Shown piece by piece: positions 53,863-64,000 of a DNA stretch of 64,000 nt. The first letter of the stretch is position 1, and each line of letters begins with the position of its first letter. The position numbers and the translations under genes were made by a program. The stretch lies in the NCBI RefSeq assembly GCF_029227915.1, contig NC_079879.1, positions 26,106,501 through 26,170,500 of the forward strand, read 5' to 3'. Origin of the DNA: Hydractinia symbiolongicarpus. Lineage: Eukaryota > Cnidaria > Hydrozoa > Anthoathecata > Hydractiniidae. Under the pieces are notes generated by a model. The model saw nothing but the letters and a program-made list of their open reading frames with translations, did not search any database and was not told the DNA's origin.

Positions 53863-55949
53863 TACTAGCTGTTTCCCGTGAAAGAATCCACTGTATTCCA
53901 TTTAATTTATGTAGCAGATATATGTCTATCAAAAAACAAACAATACAGCAGTGCGCATCTTACATCTGCATTATTATATAAATGACCAAAAAAATTAAAG
54001 ATTTTCAACCACTGCAGTATATATGTGACATTTAAAATCTAAATCTACTAAAATTACTTGCTCTGACCATCTGACAAATGCGAAAATTATTCGGAAAAAA
54101 GTTTTTAAAAGCATTTCAACATACATCTCACCCATAAAATTTAAACCACTCAAAACGCCACATATATACAAAAAAGCTGATCAATGTCAAACACAAATCT
54201 CTCTCATTGTATATGTTAAAATCAGTTATATAGTTTATTGCAAACCCTGCCAAAGGTTGACACAAAATGCGAAAAATAAACAATAAATTTTGCCTAAGTA
54301 GAAATTTTTATCTAAGGTGTTACAAAGGGATTGCAAGGTTAAATTATATTGCAATAAAACGTTTTTTGATATAATGCATATGGTCCTTCCTCACCAAACT
54401 TTAGACAAAATGCCAACAAAAAACGGTGTTTAAATCTAAAATTAATAAAGTCCTTTTAGCAATTTGCATGCTGTTTTACCATCAATAAAGCAAACAAAAT
54501 TTCAAATCTCACATAGTATTCTGTCACAAATTTTCATAAAATATATATATAAAGTCATAATGAGTCATGTTAAACAACAGCAATCAATCTGTATATAAGT
54601 TCATTTTATGTCAATTTTTGCACCAATTTTGCAACACAAAATACAAATTCTAAATAATACTAAAATCTCTTATTTTGGTCCTTCGCATACCGACGGTCTC
54701 CCACAAAAGTTTAATCAAAATGTAAAAAATGAGAGGTAACGACAAAATCAAAGTTTGCAAAATTCATGCCCTCTAAAACAATATTTTAAGCTAAAATGCC
54801 TAAGAAAGACAGTTTGCAACAAAAATCAGTTATTTCGATAATATTGCATACACTCTTTCCTCACAAAAGCTTCACAAACTGTAAAAAAAAGAATGGTTGT
54901 AGGGAGTGCTTCTGATTCAACAAAAAAAGTTTTTTTGACATATTGCATCTAGCCCTTACCCATTAAATCTTATATACACAAAATTTCCAAAACTATATAC
55001 GATTTAGAACACATCAAATTTAAATCGAGAAGGATCAGTCATTTCGATATATTGCACGGAGTCCTCCCCAGTAAGAATTTATACAAAATATAGAAAAACA
55101 AAGCTTGCAAGGTGTAAAATTGAATTCTTCTTCTGTGTATATATATATAGTCCTTTCTCGCAAAATTAACATAAAATGTCAAAAAGGTTCAGATATAACA
55201 TCTAACACAACAAAAATCAGTTCTATCAGTATATGTCATGCCATTGTCTTCCACCAAATGTTCCCCTTAAAGTTTCACAGACACAGCCTGTAAATTAAAA
55301 ACAACTAAGATCAGGTATTTTGGTCTATTTCATACCATTCTGTTCCAAATAACTTATAAAATGTAAAAATTGAGTGGTAAAACAGAAATTTGCAAAATTC
55401 CATTTTTTTATATGCATGTATATTATATGCCTGCAATAAGTTAATTCAAAATGTCAAAAAGAAGAAAAAAATAGCTTACAAAGAGTATAAAATTGAAATC
55501 AACAAAGTAGCTCTTTTGGTGTATTAAATATAAGCCATACGCACAAAAGTTTACACTAAATGTAAGAAAATGGTTGTGTTTAGTAATTCTAAATTAAGAA
55601 AAATCAGTTCTTTTAGCATGCTGATTAAGGTTTTTGCCCACAAATTCTTACATGAAAATGTCAAAACCACAATTTGAAACAAATTAAATTTACATTTTAA
55701 AAATAAGTAATTTCTGAACTTTATTTTCAGAATATTTGGAGGAAAAGAACTTCGCAAACCAAAAAAAAACAGGAAAATGTTTAAAATCTTCAGGGTTAAT
55801 AACGTTTGATGGGTTTTGTGGGAATATATATACTGGGAATCTTTAGTTTAAAGCTAGCATTAGCTAGCTACAGCAGCTAATAGCTAGTCACTTAAATATA
55901 AACTGGAGACTTAGCTAGGTATAAAGAACATGGCTACATATATATATAT
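53863..55949 (+). repeat. Inverted repeat arm L (2087 bp)
   Basis: Exact partner region at 56509-58595 in the opposite orientation, with at least two single-base differences seen (near 55248 and 55379). Begins TACTAGCTGTTTCCCGTG. No gene; short frames mirror each other. Confidence 0.9.
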
Positions 55950-56492
55950 CTTATATATTAATTCCCTTGCGTGACTAAAACTGTGAGTCCACGACACGGA
56001 AATCACGGGTCACTTTCTTATGACGTGGTTGTACGCTAAAATTTAACTAAAAAGATTAGGGATGTACTTCATAGAAATCGCACATAAGCTGTAAATATAT
56101 AACCCGCTGCTAATAACGATATAAATATATATACCCTTATGTCAAAAAACTCTATGTTAGCATATATATATAGGTATCGCTACATATGAAACGGTATTAG
56201 ATATTCACAAAGCATACGGACTGTTAAATGAAGTTCCCAGCATAAAACGGAAGTTGTGTTTACGAAAAAGATGGCTGTTCTTTTTTAGTTATTCTCTACT
56301 CTTTCATTCAAAATAAATCTTTAAAAAAACATTTGAAGAAGAGCATGGTTTTATAAATTAATCATAGCAATGTTCTGTAAGGTTTTTTCATGTTTTATTT
56401 TCAGTTTTGATTATATTATTGTTGCCAGACATGTTTTATAGCTAGCATCATAAAAAGCCAACCACCACCAACAACTAGCTAGCTAGCTAGAA

Positions 56493-56503
<11 letters not shown>
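55947..56503 (+). repeat. Inverted repeat arm S (557 bp), between L and L'
   Basis: Matches 58594-59150 in inverse orientation. Contains CTAG and TA tracts at its right end. Confidence 0.85.
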
Positions 56504-56508
<5 letters not shown>

Positions 56509-56523
<15 letters not shown>

Positions 56524-58595
56524 GCCATGTTCTTTATACCTAGCTAAGTCTCCAGTTTATATTTAAGTGACTAGCTATTAGCTGCTGTAGCTAGCTAATG
56601 CTAGCTTTAAACTAAAGATTCCCAGTATATATATTCCCACAAAACCCATCAAACGTTATTAACCCTGAAGATTTTAAACATTTTCCTGTTTTTTTTTGGT
56701 TTGCGAAGTTCTTTTCCTCCAAATATTCTGAAAATAAAGTTCAGAAATTACTTATTTTTAAAATGTAAATTTAATTTGTTTCAAATTGTGGTTTTGACAT
56801 TTTCATGTAAGAATTTGTGGGCAAAAACCTTAATCAGCATGCTAAAAGAACTGATTTTTCTTAATTTAGAATTACTAAACACAACCATTTTCTTACATTT
56901 AGTGTAAACTTTTGTGCGTATGGCTTATATTTAATACACCAAAAGAGCTACTTTGTTGATTTCAATTTTATACTCTTTGTAAGCTATTTTTTTCTTCTTT
57001 TTGACATTTTGAATTAACTTATTGCAGGCATATAATATACATGCATATAAAAAAATGGAATTTTGCAAATTTCTGTATTACCACTCAATTTTTACATTTT
57101 ATAAGTTATTTGGAACAGAATGGTATGAAATAGACCAAAATACCTGATCTTAGTTGTTTTTAATTTACAGGCTGTGTCTGTGAAACTTTAAGGGGAACAT
57201 TTGGTGGAAGACATTGGCATGACATATACTGATAGAACTGATTTTTGTTGTGTTAGATGTTATATCTGAACCTTTTTGACATTTTATGTTAATTTTGCGA
57301 GAAAGGACTATATATATATACACAGAAGAAGAATTCAATTTTACACCTTGCAAGCTTTGTTTTTCTATATTTTGTATAAATTCTTACTGGGGAGGACTCC
57401 GTGCAATATATCGAAATGACTGATCCTTCTCGATTTAAATTTGATGTGTTCTAAATCGTATATAGTTTTGGAAATTTTGTGTATATAAGATTTAATGGGT
57501 AAGGGCTAGATGCAATATGTCAAAAAAACTTTTTTTGTTGAATCAGAAGCACTCCCTACAACCATTCTTTTTTTTACAGTTTGTGAAGCTTTTGTGAGGA
57601 AAGAGTGTATGCAATATTATCGAAATAACTGATTTTTGTTGCAAACTGTCTTTCTTAGGCATTTTAGCTTAAAATATTGTTTTAGAGGGCATGAATTTTG
57701 CAAACTTTGATTTTGTCGTTACCTCTCATTTTTTACATTTTGATTAAACTTTTGTGGGAGACCGTCGGTATGCGAAGGACCAAAATAAGAGATTTTAGTA
57801 TTATTTAGAATTTGTATTTTGTGTTGCAAAATTGGTGCAAAAATTGACATAAAATGAACTTATATACAGATTGATTGCTGTTGTTTAACATGACTCATTA
57901 TGACTTTATATATATATTTTATGAAAATTTGTGACAGAATACTATGTGAGATTTGAAATTTTGTTTGCTTTATTGATGGTAAAACAGCATGCAAATTGCT
58001 AAAAGGACTTTATTAATTTTAGATTTAAACACCGTTTTTTGTTGGCATTTTGTCTAAAGTTTGGTGAGGAAGGACCATATGCATTATATCAAAAAACGTT
58101 TTATTGCAATATAATTTAACCTTGCAATCCCTTTGTAACACCTTAGATAAAAATTTCTACTTAGGCAAAATTTATTGTTTATTTTTCGCATTTTGTGTCA
58201 ACCTTTGGCAGGGTTTGCAATAAACTATATAACTGATTTTAACATATACAATGAGAGAGATTTGTGTTTGACATTGATCAGCTTTTTTGTATATATGTGG
58301 CGTTTTGAGTGGTTTAAATTTTATGGGTGAGATGTATGTTGAAATGCTTTTAAAAACTTTTTTCCGAATAATTTTCGCATTTGTCAGATGGTCAGAGCAA
58401 GTAATTTTAGTAGATTTAGATTTTAAATGTCACATATATACTGCAGTGGTTGAAAATCTTTAATTTTTTTGGTCATTTATATAATAATGCAGATGTAAGA
58501 TGCGCACTGCTGTATTGTTTGTTTTTTGATAGACATATATCTGCTACATAAATTAAATGGAATACAGTGGATTCTTTCACGGGAAACAGCTAGTA
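56509..58595 (-). repeat. Inverted repeat arm L'
   Basis: Inverse of 53863-55949. Confidence 0.9.
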
Positions 58596-59150
58596 TATAT
58601 ATATTTCTAGCTAGCTAGCTAGTTGTTGGTGGTGGTTGGCTTTTTATGATGCTAGCTATAAAACATGTCTGGCAACAATAATATAATCAAAACTGAAAAT
58701 AAAACATGAAAAAACCTTACAGAACATTGCTATGATTAATTTATAAAACCATGCTCTTCTTCAAATGTTTTTTTAAAGATTTATTTTGAATGAAAGAGTA
58801 GAGAATAACTAAAAAAGAACAGCCATCTTTTTCGTAAACACAACTTCCGTTTTATGCTGGGAACTTCATTTAACAGTCCGTATGCTTTGTGAATATCTAA
58901 TACCGTTTCATATGTAGCGATACCTATATATATATGCTAACATAGAGTTTTTTGACATAAGGGTATATATATTTATATCGTTATTAGCAGCGGGTTATAT
59001 ATTTACAGCTTATGTGCGATTTCTATGAAGTACATCCCTAATCTTTTTAGTTAAATTTTAGCGTACAACCACGTCATAAGAAAGTGACCCGTGATTTCCG
59101 TGTCGTGGACTCACAGTTTTAGTCACGCAAGGGAATTAATATATAAGATA
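58594..59150 (-). repeat. Inverted repeat arm S'
   Basis: Inverse of 55947-56503, so the full order is L-S-L'-S'. Confidence 0.85.
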
Positions 59151-59160
59151 CTAAATTACT

Positions 59161-59420
59161 GAAGCCATTACAGCTCACCTAAAACTTTGAGGCTAAATAA
59201 CTTGGAAACGAGATGGTGACGTCAATGATTTTTCACCGCATGGGTAACTAGGGACCACCTAGGACCAAGTTTCCCAAATTTGGGTTCCCAAATCCGTTTC
59301 GGAATAGACGGGTTGATGATGTCATCAAAAACACCTTTAAACCCTAATATCTCTGCAACCGTTTGTCAAAAGTATATAATCCTATACATTTTCTTGATCA
59401 GCGTTTCAAGATCTATACGG
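59161..59420. repeat. Second copy of the AACTTTGAGG(C)CAAATAAC repeat
   Basis: Diverged copy of 21222-21470. It starts right beside the S' arm. Confidence 0.6.
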
Positions 59421-60005
59421 TGAAGGCAAAAGGTACACAAATTTGTAAAAAAAATTATGGTTCTACTTGTTTTCGGATCTATTGTCGTAACCCTAGGTTT
59501 TTGTTGAAAAATCTCAATCTAATTAGTGAAAAAAAATTTAAAATGCAACAATTAGTTTTATTATCATTTTTGTAAATAATCTATTTGGGATGTTTTTTTT
59601 ATCGAAATTCGTTTATAACTTTAGTGGCCCCATGAGGATGTGAAGGTCGTGAAAAGTATTTCTCCGGAACTTGTGAAAACTTGTGAAAAAAGTTTGAATA
59701 TCATGGTTATGGTTTACAAATTAAAATTGTGAAAAATGTGTTAAATAATTGCCATGATGACAACTGGTTGCTTAGCAAAACCCATAATATTAAATATCAT
59801 AGGTTTTCTGCTTATGGTCACAGCATCCTAAACTCAGAAGTTCTTGTGATTGCATTCGCTAAAGAATCTGTTATTTAAGTAAAGCAATTTTTTTAAAAAC
59901 TTAGTTTTCCTTCTTTAAAAAATTTTGTTCAACTATGTGTCCAAACGGGGTGAAATAATCCCAGTAAAAAATGGTTACACGGAAATGTCAACATAGTTCT
60001 TTCCA

Positions 60006-60057
60006 CAACCTTGTTCCTAGGACTCTCATAAAAGTGAAGAGTCCTGGGGACGGGTTG
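60006..60057. repeat. Small hairpin MITE, CAACCTTGTTCC type
   Basis: CAACCTTGTTCCTAGGACTC pairs with GAGTCCTGGGGACGGGTTG over a 52-base unit. Confidence 0.7.
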
Positions 60058-62229
60058 GATTTATTTCTAGCTCTAATTTGTTACAAAAAGACACGCACAT
60101 GCGCTATAAGGATGCACAAAATTAAACGCAAGAGATAAGCTGCGTAATAATTTCATTTATTTTCAAATATTTTGTTTTACAATTAGTTGTCTTTTAACCC
60201 TCTCATTGCGTAAGAAAAAAGTTCAAAGCTTAAAAGTAAAGGTGTCAAAACGTTCGCTAAGTATTTACGATATTTACTTATCAAAATCATTTTCAAAAAA
60301 ATTTCTAAAAGAAAAAGGAAAAATCAAATACTTAATAATATGTATTCGCATAAATTCAATTCACTGACGATTCATAAAAATAGTGCAAAGAAATGCATTC
60401 AAAATTATAAGAGAAAGCAATCCCACACATGCCTAAAATATTAAATTTCTTCATAACTTCTTGTATATTAATTTTAAAAAATTTAAAAATATATACTAAA
60501 CAAAACTACAATATAATTTAAAAATATAGCTATGATAAAAAAAAACTTATCCTGTCCATTTTTTTAATGTTTTGTAAATTCTAAAAAGCGACAACCTTGA
60601 TGACAAAGGTTAGAAAAGACTAATACAAATTTGTAACAATAACGTATCATAGTAAATAAGAATGGATTAGAATGTATTTTTTCAGTAAGAAGCGTTTTCA
60701 ACCTCGAAAAAAAAACAACACATTTTAAGGCATTATCCAAATATTTAACAGAATAGATTTCAAGAATACTGTAAATCCTGAAATAAACGCTATTACGTGT
60801 TTATCAACTTTCGCAGAATTTACCTGCTGTTTCGAGTATATTTTATTTAAAAATGATTAAACAATAGACCAGTAGTAACCTGGGGACAAAGTGCGTAATT
60901 TGGCCCTCTTATTAGTTTTTTTAACATAAAGTATAGTTTCATGCAATTTTAGCTTGGGTCTTTATTCGAAGATTAACGACCATAAAAATTTATTTTGTGA
61001 TATTTGCCAAAAATAGAGAATATTCACAAAAATTTGTTACATCGAAAATATTGTTGTCTTTAGGGTGCTTTATTTCCACATGTTAGTGCCCAGTCTTCTA
61101 CGCGATATTTACCAACCAAATTTAAAAATCTAAAACAGGAAAGGTCATTTACTTTTATTTATGGTTCAAATATATAAAAAAATATCAACAAAGACATTTT
61201 ATGGTTCACCAGGATTTACTTCTTCAACATTTATCCTCTAAGATCTTTATATAGAACAGAAATTCACTAGCTATGAGACATATATAATAAAGTTTTTCAT
61301 ATTACGCTGTTTATTATTAAAAACACATTTAAACCCGTCTACAGGGTGGCAGAAAACATTTTTATAGGATTTTCCTATTTTTTTTTGCAAATTTCAAGTA
61401 GTATAATTTATTTCCAGGAGCTTCAGCCAGTTCCAGGGAGTAGTGGACATCCTGCATATAGCCAAGTGTAAAATTAAATCAGTCGAAGATAAAAAGGCTG
61501 GCAGGAAAAGAAAAAGAATGAAAGAACAATTCGAACATATTTTTAAAGAGTTTACATATGATTCTCTAACATAATAAAGCCTCGATTCTCGCGAGTGATG
61601 TCAAAAACAAGTCTTGTCATGGGAAGAAGTTGATCAAAAAAATTACCATTGAGCGCTCTCAAAATGATATCAATGACCCATTCATAATCTCAATGTACGA
61701 CCACGATATTTACAGACTACAATTACACCGAGAGCTTTATGGATTTCTTGTGGATGTAACAGAGCATAGGCTTAATGATCAAGAAATACTTCATTAGGGT
61801 CAAGAGGTTAAGGTCGTTGAAGTCGAAGATAATGCAGATGACAAAGATATAGTGTTAAAGAAATCGTTAACTATAGTTTATTTTTGATGGAGGCGACTTT
61901 CGCAGGTTACTTTAACGTTGTTACAGATCAAAAATTGCTCAAACATAAACCAAAAATTCAACTTTATTTTTCCAAAAAAAAAAGTATAACCGTATATAAA
62001 TTTTTTTTGCTTACAATAAGGCGTGGTTAAAGTAAAAGAAGGTAACGAAAATCTTTGCTCTAAAGTTCGAGAAATTTTTTCGGTTCACGTTACACTACGT
62101 TGCGTTTAAAACTCTTATTTTACGAATATTCTGACAGTCACGTAATGCCGTCTAGTAATGACTAATATGTATTTGTATTTTTTTATTAATTACCTTGTTT
62201 TAATGTTCTAAATGAAATATTAAACATAC

Positions 62230-63813
62230 TTATCCACAGCAATAAATTCATTTCCATGTTCTTTGTCCACAATCAATGCTTCTCCATTATACACTACGCG
62301 AATGAAAAACTTTGAATCCTAATTAAAAGACAGACAATTATATCAACAAACAAACAAACAAACAAACAAACAAACAAGTAAAAATACAAGCAAACAAACA
62401 GACTAACACAACAGACAGATCAGCTTACCTTTCGCTTGTATAGTTCCAACGCTAGATAAGACCCGAACGGTGGCCATTGCTTATTGAAAACATCCAATAC
62501 ATTAAGTATAGCAATTAATGTAGTGTCGTGTGCAGAGTATAATAACAACTTCGATTCCCTATGTATAAAAGCAATAAATATTTCTTTAATAGTAATACTT
62601 TTATTTTCAGAAAGCGACAATGTAAAAGAACTGTCGGTCATCACAAAAGCTTGTTGCGTCACAAATCAAGAGAATATACACGAACCAGGCTGGCTTTTGT
62701 TCAATAATAGCGGCGATAGCTAGCGAAATGATTTTTGGGTGACTAAATTAGGAATTTGGCGTGTAGGTTTCGTAATATGTAAGAGTGCTTTAATCACAAA
62801 AAAACATACATGCAGGTTTTTTCGTTAGTTCATCTTTAATATAGACTTAGGTGCTACCAAGACGCTTATTGTAAAATTCAAAGGAGGGGGTTTTGAATCT
62901 AGTATTTACAGTACGTTACATAGATAGAAAATATTTAAGGTTTTACCTGGGTTCATTTATCCATTCTGTAATACGACAACAGAAAGTATTGATAAGTGAT
63001 CCAATACCACATGCTAACATTGAACTAAAATTTAAAAATTACACTCTGTGCTATATGTCTAAAGTTTAAACTTTTTAATGTATACAACAAAATAAAAGTT
63101 ATTCATTTTTTTATTCTAAATCCACACGTTCGAGTTTAGCTCTATTCTGTTTTTTAACCCTTTTTTACTATGATGCATACATGTTATACACCTACATGCT
63201 AAATTGATAGGTCATATACTTCCCAGAGCCTTGGATAATGGCTACCACTCGAAACTACCCCCCAAAATCTATGAAATCCTTATTAAATAGAACATATATT
63301 AACTTTCGTTAGCATTTTCTTTAGAAGAAACAGGGGAATCATCCTTTTGAATACGTGATTAATCCGATTTCCTGAATTTTTTGGACTTTATTCGAAAATC
63401 TGGAAAAAACGTATTTCCGATAATTTTTGTAGTTTTTTCATGGGAACTATGTAAATACAGGAAAATATGATAAATAAATTTTATTTCGAATGTGAAAAGG
63501 CTCGCTGAAATTTTCTCTTTGTCAGTTTTACACTTTTTGCATGTTGTCTTAATTTCTTGTTGTTGTTGTTGTTGTTGTTGTAAGTAATCAATTTTTGACA
63601 TTTTTCATATAAAAGGCTTTCATAAAAGTTATTGCCGACAGTCCCCATTCTTGTTTCACAAATTCCCTAATAAATTCTTCATGACATTATACTAGTTATA
63701 AAACTCATTTACTTGTTTTCTCCACCAATCACATGAGCTTGTAGTTCCGAAGCCCTTTTTACAATGAGCTTTTCTTCAGCAAGTAAATCAAGAGGAATAG
63801 GTATTCTGTGTGC
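62230..63813 (-). CDS. Histidine acid phosphatase (ACP-like), partial gene
   Basis: Four minus-strand exons fit splice rules: 63713-63813, 62947-63024, 62429-62558 and 62230-62318. The gene runs off the right edge and the last exon or exons are not placed. The 62429-62558 exon is diagnostic: YSAHDTTLIAIL is the C-terminal His-Asp catalytic motif of the branch-2 histidine phosphatases (lysosomal and prostatic acid phosphatase), followed by WPPFGSYLALEL. The next exon (FIRVVYNGEALIV) continues the usual beta strands. The RHG motif would lie outside the window. These are secreted or lysosomal phosphomonoesterases. Phases were matched by eye, so exon 62947-63024 is less certain. Confidence 0.8.
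62345..62377. repeat. (CAAA)n microsatellite
   Basis: About eight tandem units in an acid phosphatase intron. Confidence 0.9.
63558..63580. repeat. (TTG)n microsatellite
   Basis: About eight tandem TTG units, in an intron of the acid phosphatase gene. Confidence 0.9.
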
Positions 63814-64000
63814 CTAAAAACCAATTTAAAAAATGTCACTTATCCTGCATAGCAATGAATAAATTTCGTTACATCAAAATCATACTTCTTAAATACACGT
63901 TTCCCAAATTACATGTTTTTTAAAACATTTTGATGTTTTGACTTTTTTTATCATATTCAGCATCAGTAAATTGGTGTGTGTATACATTTTCAACTTAATC

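Larger units (their letters stand above)
59151..62229. other. Intergenic, repeats, no gene recognised
   Basis: Holds a dispersed repeat (59161-59420) and a MITE (60006-60057). A 66-codon open stretch at 61600-61797 has coding-like composition but no recognisable domain or start. The 3' end of the acid phosphatase gene may lie in the right part. Confidence 0.5.

Noticed and set aside
55105-57353. Matching short frames in the two L arms
   Set aside because: They are the same non-coding sequence read from the two inverted arms, with no domain and a microsatellite-like middle.
61600-61797. 66-codon open stretch with coding-like composition
   Set aside because: No ATG near its start, no domain, splice signals or homology I recognise; kept only as a note.
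62345-62377. CRISPR-like repetition
   Set aside because: Simple CAAA microsatellite without spacers; the organism is a eukaryote.

Overview
The window looks like AT-rich nuclear DNA of an invertebrate animal, most probably a cnidarian and perhaps a hydrozoan. The host genes have short GT-AG exons. There are many MITE-like repeats and CTAG/TA-rich tracts, and the transposon gene families (PHD-LINE, HIRAN-pogo, SWIM-YqaJ, Polinton) resemble those I associate with cnidarian genomes. The taxon is inferred from gene style, not proven.

Host genes, left to right: the 3' part of a SWIM zinc-finger (ZSWIM-like) gene (49-2471, +); a two-exon nucleotide-sugar transporter of the SLC35A family (9037-10428, +); a multi-exon JmjC-domain gene with a signal peptide and an EF-hand (14268-20992, -); a single-exon CABIT-like gene (24557-25474, +); a two-exon small secreted cysteine-rich peptide (52587-52869, -); and part of a histidine acid phosphatase gene (62230-63813, -) running off the right edge.

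Mobile DNA fills most of the rest. It includes a frameshifted LINE with PHD, endonuclease and RT domains (5036-8531, -), a relic SWIM/YqaJ transposon gene (29376-31169, -), a tRNA-like SINE with long target duplications (17241-17531) and several MITE families. There is also a near-perfect 1.2-kb tandem duplication (25669-28079) and a 5.3-kb region of two interleaved inverted repeats in the order L-S-L'-S' (53863-59150).

The centrepiece is a nested pair. A pogo/Tigger-like DNA transposon (32614-50944, TA target duplication) carries a divergent HIRAN-domain gene. Its transposase reading frame has been split by a 15.5-kb Polinton/Maverick virus-like element (33642-49174) whose 385-bp terminal inverted repeats are almost identical. 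The Polinton encodes a protein-primed family B DNA polymerase, a DD35E integrase, an FtsK/HerA-type packaging ATPase, a probable minor capsid protein, a major capsid protein broken by one in-frame stop, a SAP protein, and about ten membrane or unknown proteins. I found no Ulp1-like protease. Its expression layout is unusually readable. Palindromic hairpins (stems built on TTTGTTAC/GTAACAAA, ATCTTTAC/GTAAAGAT and relatives) follow many gene ends. Three consecutive genes ending with the polymerase share one leader that runs into their ATG, and another group shares a TATATAAAAC-type box touching the ATG. This looks like a virus-style transcription programme kept inside the element.
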